A stretch of DNA of 64,000 nt from an uncultured Pelagibacteraceae bacterium (GCA_902601315.1 CACKMS010000007.1:1-64000), one strand, 5' to 3'; positions 34,145 to 44,412 are shown, numbered from the stretch's first letter. Notes: generated from the sequence alone by a model not told the origin. Translations and numbers: made by a program.

Positions 34145-35176
34145 ATGAAAAAACTAACTATAATAATTGCTTCGCTTGTTGCTTTAACGGTCGCAACAGT
34201 TGCTCAAGCAAGAGATCAAATTAAAATAGTTGGTTCATCTACAGTATTCCCTTACGCAACTGTTGTTGCTGAAAGATTCGGTGGTTCAGGATTTAAAACT
34301 CCTGTAATCGAATCTACTGGTACTGGTGGAGGAGCTAAACTATTCTGTGCTGGTGTTGGTGAGCAACATCCAGATATTACAAATGCATCAAGAGCTATGA
34401 AAGATAAAGAGAAAGCTCTATGTAAGAAAAACGGTGTAAATGAAATTGTTGAGATTGTGATTGGTAACGATGGTATCACACTAGCTTACAGCAAAGATGC
34501 AAAACCAGTAAATTTTACTAAAGAACAATTATATTTAGCACTAGCTGCTCATACAGTTGTTGATGGTAAATTAGTTCCAAATATTTATAAAACTTGGGAC
34601 CAAATTGACCCTAGCTTACCAAAACAAAAAATTTCAGTGATGATCCCGCCAGGAACATCAGGAACTAGAGATGCTTGGAATTCTTTAGTAATGAAAAAAG
34701 GTATGACTAAAGAAGCTAAAGCTCTTTATAAAGCTGGTTTTGAAGCTGGAAATAAAAAATATAAAAAACCACAAAAACTTTACAGAGAAGATGGTGCTGC
34801 TATTGAAGTAGGAGAAAACGATAGTTTAATCATCCAAAAGTTAACTCAAGATAAAGATATGTTTGGTTTCTTTGGTTTCAGTTATTTCTTGGCTGCTAAA
34901 GATAAATTACAAGCTGCTAGCATAGATGGTGGACAACCCTCTCTAGCGAGTATTCAAGACTACAGTTATGCAGTTGCAAGACCATTATTTTTCTATGTGA
35001 AAAAAGCTCACGTTGGCGTTATTCCAGGATTACATGAGTTTGTGAAAGAATTCACAACAAAGAAAGCTATTGGAAAAGGTGGTTATCTAGCAGACATTGG
35101 TTTAGTGCCATTAGATAAAACGTTGTATAAAACAACCAGAACTAATGCCACCAAACTAGTTGCTATGGGAGATTAA
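34145..35176 (+). CDS. pstS: phosphate ABC transporter substrate-binding protein
   Basis: 343 residues from ATG at 34145; the ATG at 34127 lacks a close SD, while AAAGGATTAAAG precedes 34145. Signal peptide cut near AQARDQ. Phosphate-loop features IKIVGSSTVFPYA, ESTGTGGGAKLFCAG, NASRAMK, IVIGNDGI and PPGTSGTRDAW. Periplasmic high-affinity Pi receptor. A terminator follows it, again separating the receptor from its permeases. Confidence 0.95.
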   Translation: MKKLTIIIASLVALTVATVAQARDQIKIVGSSTVFPYATVVAERFGGSGFKTPVIESTGTGGGAKLFCAGVGEQHPDITNASRAMKDKEKALCKKNGVNEIVEIVIGNDGITLAYSKDAKPVNFTKEQLYLALAAHTVVDGKLVPNIYKTWDQIDPSLPKQKISVMIPPGTSGTRDAWNSLVMKKGMTKEAKALYKAGFEAGNKKYKKPQKLYREDGAAIEVGENDSLIIQKLTQDKDMFGFFGFSYFLAAKDKLQAASIDGGQPSLASIQDYSYAVARPLFFYVKKAHVGVIPGLHEFVKEFTTKKAIGKGGYLADIGLVPLDKTLYKTTRTNATKLVAMGD

Positions 35177-35200
35177 TTATTTCTTTAATAACAAATGATA

Positions 35201-35230
35201 AAAAAGGGGTCTTTTTAGGCCCCTTTTTTT
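35201..35230 (+). terminator. intrinsic terminator-like hairpin between pstS and pstC
   Basis: A-tract plus GGGGTC pairs with GGCCCC plus T8 around a TTTTTA loop (35206-35211/35218-35223). It should end most pstS transcripts and let a fraction continue into pstCAB-phoUB. Confidence 0.88.
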
Positions 35231-35266
35231 TATAAACAGAGTAAAGTCTTTATTAGTGGAGATTCT

Positions 35267-36652
35267 TTGAACTTAATATTATTTACATTTATTGTTCTTC
35301 TTGGTTTCACAAGTTATTATTTTGGACGAAAAAAAGCATACACAATTCAATATACAAAAAAAAGATTAACTGCATTACCTCAATTTTATGGTTATTATCT
35401 TGCGATTTGGTGTGCAATACCGGCTTTTATAATTTTTTCTTTATGGGCAATTTTTGAGCCTACAATTGTAAAATTGCTTATCTTAAGTGATTATTCAAAT
35501 CAAGGTTATCTTGATAATGAATTAAATTTAATTTATGAAAAAACAAAATCATTGTCTCGAGGTCAATTTACTGGAGAAATTACACCCTTCATTGAAGCTT
35601 CAGCTAAAAAATACATAAATCTTCGATCAATAGCCCAAAGTTCAAAAGTTGTTATAGTGTTATCAGCAATTATTGCGTCTGGGGCCTACGCTTATAAAAG
35701 AATTTCATCTAATTCTAGAACAAGAGAGCCAGTTGAAAAATTTTTGAAAGCAGTTTTATTTACAGCTTCTTTAGCTGCAATATTAACTACTGTTGGAATA
35801 ATTTTCTCACTTATATTTCAAACTATAGATTTTTTTAAAGTAATCCCATTATTTGATTTTGTCTTTGGAACTCATTGGTATCCTGCAAAAGCTTTTGTTA
35901 GAGATTCATCTGAGGCTTTAGATCCGTCAATGTACTCCGATACTTTTGGAGCAGTCCCTATTTTTGCGGGAACTTTTTTTATTGCTTTCATAGCTATGTG
36001 TGTTGCTATTCCTATTGGATTAATGAGTGGAATTTATTTGGCTGAGTATGCATCAGTTAAAGTTAGACAATACGCAAAACCTTTAATTGAAATTTTAGCA
36101 GGTATACCAACAGTTGTTTATGGATTTTTTGCTGCTCTAACAGTTGGACCTTTTTTAAAGGAAATAGGTAATAGCATGGGTTTAGACGTTTCAGCTGAAA
36201 GCGCTTTAGCGGCAGGCGGAGTAATGGGCATTATGATTATACCATTCATTTCAAGTTTAAGTGACGATGTGATTACAAGTGTACCTCAAAGTTTAAGAGA
36301 TGGAAGTTATGCCATGGGAGCAACCAAATCAGAAACAATAAAAAAAGTTATTTTTCCTGCAGCATTACCAGGTATTGTTGGTTCTATTTTATTAGGTGTT
36401 TCAAGAGCTATTGGAGAAACAATGATAGTTGTTATGGCCTCTGGTTTAGCTGCTAATTTAACTTTAAATCCATTAGAATCTACTTCAACAATTACAGCGC
36501 AAATTGTTGTAATATTAATTGGAGATCAAGCTTTTGGCGACCCAAAAACGCAAGCTGCATTTGCTTTAGGTATGTCATTATTTTTAGTAACGCTCTGTTT
36601 GAATATTGTGGCCTTACGAGTAGTTAAAAAATATAGAGAAAAATATGAATAA
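35267..36652 (+). CDS. pstC: phosphate ABC transporter permease PstC
   Basis: 461 residues from TTG behind GTGGAGA. N-terminal ~200 residues with TM helices and a hydrophilic segment, then the PstC core: FGAVPIFAGTFFIAFIAMCVAIPIGLMSGIYLAEYA, EILAGIPTVVYGFFAALTVGP and the EAA loop GATKSETIKKVIFPAALPGIVG. The extended N-terminus is usual in Alphaproteobacteria. It overlaps pstA by 8 bp. Confidence 0.94.
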   Translation: MNLILFTFIVLLGFTSYYFGRKKAYTIQYTKKRLTALPQFYGYYLAIWCAIPAFIIFSLWAIFEPTIVKLLILSDYSNQGYLDNELNLIYEKTKSLSRGQFTGEITPFIEASAKKYINLRSIAQSSKVVIVLSAIIASGAYAYKRISSNSRTREPVEKFLKAVLFTASLAAILTTVGIIFSLIFQTIDFFKVIPLFDFVFGTHWYPAKAFVRDSSEALDPSMYSDTFGAVPIFAGTFFIAFIAMCVAIPIGLMSGIYLAEYASVKVRQYAKPLIEILAGIPTVVYGFFAALTVGPFLKEIGNSMGLDVSAESALAAGGVMGIMIIPFISSLSDDVITSVPQSLRDGSYAMGATKSETIKKVIFPAALPGIVGSILLGVSRAIGETMIVVMASGLAANLTLNPLESTSTITAQIVVILIGDQAFGDPKTQAAFALGMSLFLVTLCLNIVALRVVKKYREKYE

Positions 36653-37913
36653 AAAAAAAGAACAATTATTAAATAAAAGATATAAAGCTGAAAAGAGATT
36701 TCGATTATACGGTCAAAGTGCAATTTTTATGGCACTTTTATTTTTAATAATCTTTATTTTTAAAATTTTTTCGACAGGCTATTCAGCCTTTCAAAAAACT
36801 TGGCTTATTGTTCCAGTTACTTTTGATGCTGAATTAATGATGTTAGAGCAAAATCCTTCTAAAGAGGATTTAAAAGATGCTGATTATTACGATATAGCAT
36901 TAAAATCAATGGCTGATTTAGATCCAAATGCTAATGAGAATCAAGAAAATGAGCTGAAGAGAATGGTTTCTTACTTTTTCGAAAGAGAGATTAAAAGAGA
37001 ACTTTTAAATGACCCTTCATTAATTGGAAAAACTAAAGATGTTTATTTAACTGCCTCAGATGATTTAGATCAAGTATTCAAAGGCAATTATCCAAGAGAT
37101 TTACCTGAAGATCAAAGAAGAGTTACGGATTATCAATTAAAGATTTTCGATCAACTTGTAGAACTAGGAAAAGTTGAAAGTAAATTCAATTTAAGTTTTT
37201 TTACATATCCTGATTCAAGAGAAGCTGAATTAGCTGGTATAGCAAGCTCATTTATGGGATCAATATTTTCTATACTTGTTTGTTTAATGATAGCGTTTCC
37301 TGTAGCAGTTCTAGCAGCTATTTATTTAGAGGAATTTGCTCCTAAAAACAGATTTACTGATTTTATTGAGGTAAATATAAATAATTTAGCAGCAGTACCT
37401 TCAATTGTTTTTGGTCTTTTAGGACTGGGTATTTTACTTGCTGTATTTCAATTACCTAGGTCAACACCTTTAGTCGGTGGAATAACTTTATCGTTGATGA
37501 CTTTACCAACAATTATTATTGCTTGTAGAGCATCTTTAAAAGCAGTTCCTCCAAGTATAAGAGAGGCAGCACTTGCAATGGGTGCTAGTAAAATGCAAAC
37601 TACAATGCATCATACAGTTCCGTTATCTATGCCAGGGACTTTATCCGGTACAATAATTGGTTTGGCCCAAGCATTAGGCGAAACGGCACCTTTGATATTG
37701 ATTGGCATGGTGGCTTTTGTAAATACAATACCAGGATCTCCTTTAGATCCAGCTGCAAGTTTGCCAGTGCAAATTTATATTTGGGCAGAGAGTGCTGAAA
37801 GAGGTTTTGTCGAGAAAGTTTCTGCCTGTATTATGGTTCTATTAGGATTTTTAATTATAATGAACTTATTTGCACAAATAATTAGACATAAATTTGAAAA
37901 AAAATGGAGTTAA
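36645..37913 (+). CDS. pstA: phosphate ABC transporter permease PstA
   Basis: 422 residues. TM1 near 25-45, then a ~150-residue acidic periplasmic insertion ([15 protein letters not shown]), then the permease core [53 protein letters not shown] and EAA loop [19 protein letters not shown]. The insertion is a known alphaproteobacterial feature of PstA and parallels the one in phnE2. Confidence 0.94.
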   Translation: MNKKKEQLLNKRYKAEKRFRLYGQSAIFMALLFLIIFIFKIFSTGYSAFQKTWLIVPVTFDAELMMLEQNPSKEDLKDADYYDIALKSMADLDPNANENQENELKRMVSYFFEREIKRELLNDPSLIGKTKDVYLTASDDLDQVFKGNYPRDLPEDQRRVTDYQLKIFDQLVELGKVESKFNLSFFTYPDSREAELAGIASSFMGSIFSILVCLMIAFPVAVLAAIYLEEFAPKNRFTDFIEVNINNLAAVPSIVFGLLGLGILLAVFQLPRSTPLVGGITLSLMTLPTIIIACRASLKAVPPSIREAALAMGASKMQTTMHHTVPLSMPGTLSGTIIGLAQALGETAPLILIGMVAFVNTIPGSPLDPAASLPVQIYIWAESAERGFVEKVSACIMVLLGFLIIMNLFAQIIRHKFEKKWS

Positions 37914-37914
37914 G

Positions 37915-38670
37915 ATGATAAAGATAAGTTCAAAAAATGTAGATGTTTTCTATGGAAAAAAACAAGCTCTATTTAATATAAATTTAGATATTGAAGAAAA
38001 TCAAGTTACAGCACTAATTGGGCCTTCAGGTTGTGGTAAATCTACTTTTTTAAGATGTCTAAACCGAATGAATGACGTAATTGATATATGTAGAGTAAAA
38101 GGGCAGATTATAATCAATGATTTTGATATCAATGACAAAAGTTGTGATGTTGTTAGATTAAGAGAAAAAATTGGGATGGTTTTTCAAAAACCAAATCCTT
38201 TTCCCAAAACTATTTATGAAAATATTTCTTATGGTCCAACAATTCATGGTATGGCTCAATCAAAGAATGAAATGGATGAAATAGTTGAAACTAGCTTAAA
38301 AAAGGCAGCATTATGGGAAGAGGTTCAAGATAGACTTCATGAGCCGGGCACAGGGTTATCAGGAGGTCAACAGCAAAGATTATGTATAGCAAGAGCTATT
38401 TCAGTTAAACCTGAAGTTATTCTCATGGATGAGCCTTGCTCTGCTTTAGATCCCATTGCTACAGCTCAAATTGAAGAATTAATTGATGAACTAAAAAAAG
38501 ACCATACTATCATAATAGTCACTCACTCAATGGCACAAGCTGCAAGGGTCTCTCAAAATACAGGTTTTTTTCACTTAGGAGAATTGATTGAACATGGCTC
38601 TACTGATAAAATATTTAAGAATCCTGAAAATAAAAAAACTCAGGATTATATCACTGGGAGGTTTGGATAA
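37915..38670 (+). CDS. pstB: phosphate ABC transporter ATP-binding protein
   Basis: 251 residues from ATG at 37915, two bases after the pstA TAA with GGAG in the pstA 3' end. The track's TTG start would read inside pstA. Walker [21 protein letters not shown]-loop [15 protein letters not shown], signature [15 protein letters not shown], Walker [15 protein letters not shown]-loop [15 protein letters not shown] overlap with phoU. Confidence 0.95.
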   Translation: MIKISSKNVDVFYGKKQALFNINLDIEENQVTALIGPSGCGKSTFLRCLNRMNDVIDICRVKGQIIINDFDINDKSCDVVRLREKIGMVFQKPNPFPKTIYENISYGPTIHGMAQSKNEMDEIVETSLKKAALWEEVQDRLHEPGTGLSGGQQQRLCIARAISVKPEVILMDEPCSALDPIATAQIEELIDELKKDHTIIIVTHSMAQAARVSQNTGFFHLGELIEHGSTDKIFKNPENKKTQDYITGRFG

Positions 38671-39377
38671 TGACCGAAGCACCGCATACTGTAAAGTCTT
38701 ACGAAGAAGAGCTTAAAAATTTAAATAGCAATATAATTAAAATGGGTGGTTTTTGTGAAAAGTCTTTAGGGAAGGCTATTCAAGCTATTACCACTAGAAA
38801 CAGTGATAATGCGGAAGCTGTTATAAAGGATGACGAAAAAATAGATAAGTTTGAAACTTTAATAGAGCAACAGGTAGTAAATCTTATTGCTTTAAGACAG
38901 CCAATGGCTATAGATCTTAGAGAAACAGTTACTGCTTTAAAAATATCTTCTGATCTTGAGAGAATAGGTGATTTAGCAAAAAATATTTCCAAAAGAACCC
39001 TTTTGTTAAATGAGAATTTACCAAAAAATTTAGTAGATGCTATCATAAGAGTCTCTTCTGATGTTCAAAAACAATTAAAATCAATATTGGATGCATACCT
39101 AGAAAGATCTTCGGCTATGGCAATTAATGTATGGGAAAGCGACGAACAAATTGATGATTTAACCAATTTATGCATGCAAGAAGTGATTAAATATTTAAAA
39201 GAAAATGAAAAAAACTTAAGTGATGGAACGCACTTATTATTTGTAACTAAAAATATAGAGAGGATAGGTGACCATACAACTAACATTGCAGAGCAAATAT
39301 ACTATTTAGTTAAGGGAGAATATCTTGAGGGTGATCGACCTAAAGGTACAGAACCTATTGTTACAGGAGAAAAGTAA
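38670..39377 (+). CDS. phoU: phosphate signalling protein PhoU
   Basis: 235 residues, all-helical, two PhoU repeats. Each has an E/D-rich metal-site helix: ALKISSDLERIGDLAKNISKR near residue 90 and FVTKNIERIGDHTTNIAEQ near 195. It relays Pst status to PhoR and keeps the regulon off in high phosphate. Located between pstB and phoB, the standard order. Confidence 0.95.
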   Translation: MTEAPHTVKSYEEELKNLNSNIIKMGGFCEKSLGKAIQAITTRNSDNAEAVIKDDEKIDKFETLIEQQVVNLIALRQPMAIDLRETVTALKISSDLERIGDLAKNISKRTLLLNENLPKNLVDAIIRVSSDVQKQLKSILDAYLERSSAMAINVWESDEQIDDLTNLCMQEVIKYLKENEKNLSDGTHLLFVTKNIERIGDHTTNIAEQIYYLVKGEYLEGDRPKGTEPIVTGEK

Positions 39378-39380
39378 AAT

Positions 39381-40064
39381 ATGCCGGCTCACATTTTTAT
39401 AGCTGAGGACGAAACTTCGATAATAACCCTTCTAAAGTATAACCTTGAAAAAGAGAGTTACAAAGTAAGTTTCTGTGAAAATGGTGAACAAGCGCTTAAA
39501 CAAATTAAAGATAAGCATCCTGACTTAATTTTAATGGATTGGATGTTGCCTGATTTATCGGGTGTTGAAGTATGTAAGAATTTAAAGAAAGACAATAAGT
39601 ATAACGACATACCAATAATAATGTTGACAGCAAAAGGTGAGGAAGAGGACAAATTAAGAGCCTTTGACACAGGTGCTGATGATTATGTTACAAAGCCGTT
39701 TAGTCAAAAAGAACTTAATGCAAGAATCAAATCACTACTTAGAAGATCAAAACCATATTCTTCAGTTGATGTTGTTGAGTTTACAGATCTAAAAATAGAC
39801 AGAATAACAAAAAGAGTTTATAGAAATAACGTTGAAATCTCTTTGGGTCCTACAGAATTTAAATTATTAGATTTTTTTATTAAAAATCCAAAAAGGGTAT
39901 ACTCACGAGAACAGCTTTTAAATAATGTTTGGGGTGAAAATATTTATGTAGAAACTAGAACCGTCGATGTACATATTAGAAGATTAAGACAGGCTATTAA
40001 TATAGATAAAACTAAGCCTTTAATAAGAACCGTAAGATCAGCAGGTTATTCTTTAGAAACTTGA
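39381..40064 (+). CDS. phoB: phosphate regulon response regulator PhoB
   Basis: 227 residues. Receiver domain with AEDETSIITLLKYNLE, phospho-Asp in LILMDWMLPDLSG, Thr in MLTAKG and Lys in VTKPFS. OmpR-type winged helix from ~130 (GPTEFKLLDFFIKNPKRVYSR, ETRTVDVHIRRLRQAI). Expected to bind the 11-bp-periodic sites seen in the window. Its last 19 bp overlap the convergent sixA-like gene. Confidence 0.95.
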   Translation: MPAHIFIAEDETSIITLLKYNLEKESYKVSFCENGEQALKQIKDKHPDLILMDWMLPDLSGVEVCKNLKKDNKYNDIPIIMLTAKGEEEDKLRAFDTGADDYVTKPFSQKELNARIKSLLRRSKPYSSVDVVEFTDLKIDRITKRVYRNNVEISLGPTEFKLLDFFIKNPKRVYSREQLLNNVWGENIYVETRTVDVHIRRLRQAINIDKTKPLIRTVRSAGYSLET

Positions 40065-40570
40065 AGGTCTTTAGGTCTCATAAATTCCTTAATTAAACCA
40101 TTTCCATCTATTTTATTCCATTCATTAAAATCAAAATAAATTTTTGCAAAAGCAGATGTTGGAAATTTAAAGTTTAATAACTTAAAATGGTTGTTGTTAT
40201 GATTTTTTGTCAGTGACTGGACTAGATTTCTAACAGCAGGCTCGTGATTAATTAAAAGCACAGATTTAAATTTTTTAGGTATTTTTTTTATTATATCTAT
40301 AATTTTATCTTCACTTGTTAAGTATAATTTTTTTGAGGAAGTAATTTTTTTCGGTTTTTCAATTTTTTTTAATAAAATTTTTAATGTTTTCTTTGTTCTT
40401 TTTGATGATGAAAGTAATATATAATCAAATTTATATTTTTTTTTAACAAAAAATTCACAAATCTTTTTTGCATTTTTCTTGCCACGCTTACTTAAAGTTC
40501 TTTCATGATCGTCAAGATTTGGATGGTCCCAGCTAGATTTTGCATGACGCATAACGTATAATTTGAGCAT
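40046..40570 (-). CDS. SixA-like histidine phosphatase family protein
   Basis: 174 residues from ATG at 40570; the track's longer start would overlap ppk1. Histidine phosphatase superfamily: catalytic LYVMRHAKSSW near residue 5, LSSSKRTKKT, and second His in VLLINHEPAVRNLV near 105. SixA dephosphorylates phosphohistidine relays in E. coli; alphaproteobacterial homologues are mostly uncharacterised. Position inside the pho locus, between phoB and ppk1 on the opposite strand, is suggestive only. It diverges from ppk1 with only 13 bp between the starts. Confidence 0.8.
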   Translation of the reverse strand: MLKLYVMRHAKSSWDHPNLDDHERTLSKRGKKNAKKICEFFVKKKYKFDYILLSSSKRTKKTLKILLKKIEKPKKITSSKKLYLTSEDKIIDIIKKIPKKFKSVLLINHEPAVRNLVQSLTKNHNNNHFKLLNFKFPTSAFAKIYFDFNEWNKIDGNGLIKEFMRPKDLQVSKE

Positions 40571-40583
40571 AAAGTTTAAATAT

Positions 40584-42734
40584 ATGACTGCATTAAAAAA
40601 ACAAGATAAAGAAATACTTAAATCTAAATATATAAATAGAGAATTATCTTGGCTTAAATTCAATGACAGAGTTCTTCTAGAGGCTCAAAATATAGAAAAT
40701 CCTCTTTACGAAAGAATTAAATTTTTATCTATAGCTGGATCAAATTTAGATGAATTTTTCATGGTACGTGTTGCAGGTTTATATAGTCAAATCAAGCAAG
40801 ACGTAGACTCTCTTAGTTCTGATGGTCTTACTCCTGATGAACAAATGAATGAAGTTATTTTGGAAACTAACAATCTTCTTAATAAACAAAATAAAATATA
40901 TAAAGATTTAATTCTTCAATTAAAAAAAGTAAATATAAGTATAGTTAAACCTGAAAATTTAAGTAAATCGGATCAGAAAAAATTATTTAAAGTTTTTAAC
41001 GAAGAAATTTACCCCTTACTAACACCATCAGCAATAGACCCAGCTCATCCATTTCCATTTATTGTCAATCAAGGAAGAGCATTAGTTATGAGATTAAATA
41101 AGAAAAATAAAAAAAGAGTTTTAAATGCAATAATAGTAATTCCAAAAGCTTTATCAAGATTTATTGAAATAGATGGAAACAAAAGTTTTAAAAAATTTTT
41201 AATTATTGATGATGTTATAAGTTTTTTTGCTTCTGAAATTTTTCCCGATCATGATTTAGATAAAAAAATGTTATTTAGAGTTATAAGGGATAGTGACGTA
41301 GAAATACAAGAGGAAGCTGAAGATTTAGTAAGATCTTTTGAATTGGCATTAAAAAGAAGAAGAACAGGTGACATAGTACGTTTAGAAATTTTAAAAAATA
41401 GTAATAATGACTTAATTAAGTTTATAACAAATAAGTTAAACGTAAATTCTGAATATATCTATGAAACCGAAGGTATTGTTGGAATTCAAGATATCGATCA
41501 AGTTTGTAAAATTAAAAATTCTAAATTAAGATTTAAAAATTTTAATCCCAGGGAGGTTGAGAGATTAAAGGAATTTAATAATAATTTTTTTGATACTATA
41601 AAAAAAAAAGATTTAATAGTTCATCATCCTTTTGAAACATTTGATGCTGTAATTGAGTTTTTAAATCAAGCTGCATATGATAAAAAAGTTATAGCAATTA
41701 AACAAACTCTATACAGAACAACGTTAGACTCTCCAATTGTTAAAGCCTTAATAACAGCAGCCGAAAACGGAAAGACAGTGACTGCTTTAATAGAGATCAA
41801 AGCAAGATTTGATGAAGAAGCAAATATTCAACTTTCCAGAAGTTTAGAAAAGGCAGGAATTCAAATACTTTATGGTTTTGCAAAATATAAAACACATGCA
41901 AAATCATCTTTAATATTAAGAAAAGAGCAAGGAAAAATTCAAACCTATATACATCTGGGAACTGGCAATTATCACCCAGTTAATGCAAAAATTTATACTG
42001 ACTTATCTTTATTTAGCTCTGACAAAAAAATAGCAACTGATGTGGAAAAATTTTTTAATTATGTAACTGGTTATTCAAAACCGCGAAACCTTAATAAAAT
42101 ATCCATATCACCAATAAATCTTAGGGAAACTTTAAACAAATGTATTGCTAATGAGATAGCAAATGTCAAAAAAGGAAAAAACGGTGAAATATGGGCAAAA
42201 ATGAATTCCTTAGTAGACCCAGTGATAATTGATAAATTTTATGAAGCTTCAAATGCTGGAGTGAAGATATTTTTATTTGTAAGAGGTGTTTGTTGTTTAA
42301 GACCTGGAGTTAAAGATAAATCAGAAAATATAATAGTTAAAAGCATGATAGGAAGATTTTTAGAACACTCAAGAATTTATTGTTTTGCAAATGGAAAAAC
42401 AATGCCTAGTAGAGATGCAAAAGTCTTTATTTCATCAGCGGACTTAATGCCAAGAAATTTAAATCGAAGAGTAGAACTTCTAGTTCCAATTGAAAACCAA
42501 ACAGTCCATGAGCAAGTTCTTGATCAAATTATGCTAGCTAATTATTTAGATAAAAAACAAAGTTGGGAACTCGATGCGAGTGGAAATTATAAAAAAATTA
42601 AATATATTGAAAATGATTCTTTTTCAGCTCACGATTATTTCATGAATAATCCTAGTTTATCTGGAAGAGGTAAAGCTAAATTAAAAATGAAACCAAAAAA
42701 ATTAAACTTAAAATTAATTAAAAGTGGAAATTAA
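40584..42734 (+). CDS. ppk1: polyphosphate kinase 1
   Basis: 716 residues from ATG at 40584; the upstream TTG of the track would reach into the sixA start. Four-domain PPK1: N-terminal YINRELSWLKFNDRVL and SIAGSNLDEFFMVRVAG, phospholipase-D-like C-terminal domains with the phospho-His region FAKYKTHAKSSLI, IHLGTGNYHPVNAKIYTDLSLF, and SSADLMPRNLNRRVE. It makes polyphosphate from ATP. Overlaps ppx by 11 bp. Follows phoB, linking phosphate sensing with storage. Confidence 0.95.
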   Translation: MTALKKQDKEILKSKYINRELSWLKFNDRVLLEAQNIENPLYERIKFLSIAGSNLDEFFMVRVAGLYSQIKQDVDSLSSDGLTPDEQMNEVILETNNLLNKQNKIYKDLILQLKKVNISIVKPENLSKSDQKKLFKVFNEEIYPLLTPSAIDPAHPFPFIVNQGRALVMRLNKKNKKRVLNAIIVIPKALSRFIEIDGNKSFKKFLIIDDVISFFASEIFPDHDLDKKMLFRVIRDSDVEIQEEAEDLVRSFELALKRRRTGDIVRLEILKNSNNDLIKFITNKLNVNSEYIYETEGIVGIQDIDQVCKIKNSKLRFKNFNPREVERLKEFNNNFFDTIKKKDLIVHHPFETFDAVIEFLNQAAYDKKVIAIKQTLYRTTLDSPIVKALITAAENGKTVTALIEIKARFDEEANIQLSRSLEKAGIQILYGFAKYKTHAKSSLILRKEQGKIQTYIHLGTGNYHPVNAKIYTDLSLFSSDKKIATDVEKFFNYVTGYSKPRNLNKISISPINLRETLNKCIANEIANVKKGKNGEIWAKMNSLVDPVIIDKFYEASNAGVKIFLFVRGVCCLRPGVKDKSENIIVKSMIGRFLEHSRIYCFANGKTMPSRDAKVFISSADLMPRNLNRRVELLVPIENQTVHEQVLDQIMLANYLDKKQSWELDASGNYKKIKYIENDSFSAHDYFMNNPSLSGRGKAKLKMKPKKLNLKLIKSGN

Positions 42735-44235
42735 AGTTTATAAAAATAAACAAAATTTAAAATTAAAAACTGCTAAATTAGCAGTTATAGATATAGGATC
42801 TAATTCAATTAGGATGCTGATTTATGAAGATTTTAGCTCTTCTCGTGTACCATTTTTTAATGAAAAAGCTGTTTGTGAACTTGGTAAAAATTTAGATAAA
42901 TCAAGAAGGCTTAATAAGTCAGGCGTTGATTATGCTCAAAAAGTTTTAAAAAGATTTTCGGAGATTTTAAATATTTCTAAAATTGATAATTTAAAAATAA
43001 TAGCAACTGCTGTATTACGTGAGGCAACAGATGCAAAACCATTTGTAGAGTATGTAGAGAGCCTTTTTAAAAAAAAAATCGAAATTTTAAGTGGTGAGGA
43101 AGAAGCAATTTGTTCAGCAGAAGGAGTTAAAATTGGATTTGATAATGTTGATGGGTTAGTTGCAGATCTCGGTGGAGGTAGTTTAGAATTATCGAGAGTT
43201 GAAAACGGTATGATCACCAATAAAACATCTCTACCCTTAGGTGTTTTAAGATTAATTAATAATCCAATTGTAAAAAAGAGAAACCTTTACAAATATGTAA
43301 AAAAACTTTTGAGAGAGGAGAAATGGTTATCTAAAAAAAAATTTGAAAATCTTTATTTAGTTGGCGGAACATGGCGAGCTTTATTTAAACTTCATCTTTT
43401 TCAAAACAAACACCCTGTCCACATAATCCATCAATATTCAGTAAATTATGAAGATTTATCATTATTTGTGGAAAAAATTTCTTCATTCAATAAAGCAAAA
43501 TTAAAAACAGTTGAATATATATCTAAATCTAGAACTCCCTATCTACCTTATAGCTCCATTATTTTAAATGAGATCATGACAGTAACAAATCCAAAAAACA
43601 TAATATGCTCTATAAGTGGTATCAGAGAGGGGTCTCTCGCAAAAGATTACTTTAAAGATATTGATAACTCTCAAGTTTTTGAAAAATCATTAGAATACAT
43701 TTCAAAAAAAAGAGGTGATTTGGGACTAACTTACAAAAAATATCACGAATTTATCAAACCTGTTTTTGATGGTAATGAACATTTTGATGAAAAATTGCTT
43801 AACTTGGCTTGTGTTTTAAGTCATATGGATTGGGGACTTGGTGCTTTTCAAAAGGCAGAATTAGTTTTTCAAGAAACATTAAATACTCCTTTATTGAGAC
43901 TTTCACATAAAGAAAGAATTCAAATAGCTCTTTCATGTTATTGGAGGTACTGTAGCATTAAATACAACCCTAAAATAGAATATTTGACTTTTTTAAATAA
44001 TAATGAAATTTTTTCTAGTAAACAAGTTGGTGCAGCTTTAAGATTTGCTCACTCCCTAACATCTATTTCAACTATTTTTTTAGAGGAATTTAAATTATAT
44101 AAAAGAGGTAACTCTGTATTTTTAAAAATTCCATCACAACATCAAGAAATAATTTCCAAACAAGTTACAAAAAGATTTAAAGCTCTTGCGCGAGAATTAT
44201 TTTTAGAGCCGAGAGTAATTTACTCAAATAATTAA
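42724..44235 (+). CDS. ppx: exopolyphosphatase / guanosine pentaphosphatase family protein
   Basis: 503 residues from GTG overlapping the ppk1 end. Actin-like ASKHA fold: LAVIDIGSNSIRMLIYE (phosphate 1), GEEEAICSAEGVK, LVADLGGGSLELSRV (phosphate 2), LYLVGGTWRALF. The C-terminal HD-like helical domain (residues ~320-500) is typical of long Ppx/GppA. It degrades polyP and so pairs with ppk1 for storage turnover. Confidence 0.93.
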   Translation: MEIKVYKNKQNLKLKTAKLAVIDIGSNSIRMLIYEDFSSSRVPFFNEKAVCELGKNLDKSRRLNKSGVDYAQKVLKRFSEILNISKIDNLKIIATAVLREATDAKPFVEYVESLFKKKIEILSGEEEAICSAEGVKIGFDNVDGLVADLGGGSLELSRVENGMITNKTSLPLGVLRLINNPIVKKRNLYKYVKKLLREEKWLSKKKFENLYLVGGTWRALFKLHLFQNKHPVHIIHQYSVNYEDLSLFVEKISSFNKAKLKTVEYISKSRTPYLPYSSIILNEIMTVTNPKNIICSISGIREGSLAKDYFKDIDNSQVFEKSLEYISKKRGDLGLTYKKYHEFIKPVFDGNEHFDEKLLNLACVLSHMDWGLGAFQKAELVFQETLNTPLLRLSHKERIQIALSCYWRYCSIKYNPKIEYLTFLNNNEIFSSKQVGAALRFAHSLTSISTIFLEEFKLYKRGNSVFLKIPSQHQEIISKQVTKRFKALARELFLEPRVIYSNN

Positions 44236-44379
44236 AATTTAATTTAATCTATTACAACTTATAAGTTAGTGGCGTTACTCCCGTAATAAATTTTTTAATT
44301 TTATTGAAATATATCATTAATCCAAATGTCATATTTTTATGTGAGGTTTAGAATTGGTTAATTAACAATAGACCCCTGA

Positions 44380-44412
44380 AATACGCTCGATAATTTATCG
44401 AGCGTATTTTTT
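44380..44412 (+). terminator. strong terminator after ppx, overlapping the NUDIX gene end
   Basis: Near-perfect hairpin ATACGCTCGATAA/TATCGAGCGTAT followed by T10 on the plus strand. On the minus strand, the last codons and stop of the NUDIX gene form one arm. It ends the pst-pho-ppk-ppx transcript after a ~145-nt untranslated tail (44236-44379), in which I see no gene. Confidence 0.88.
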
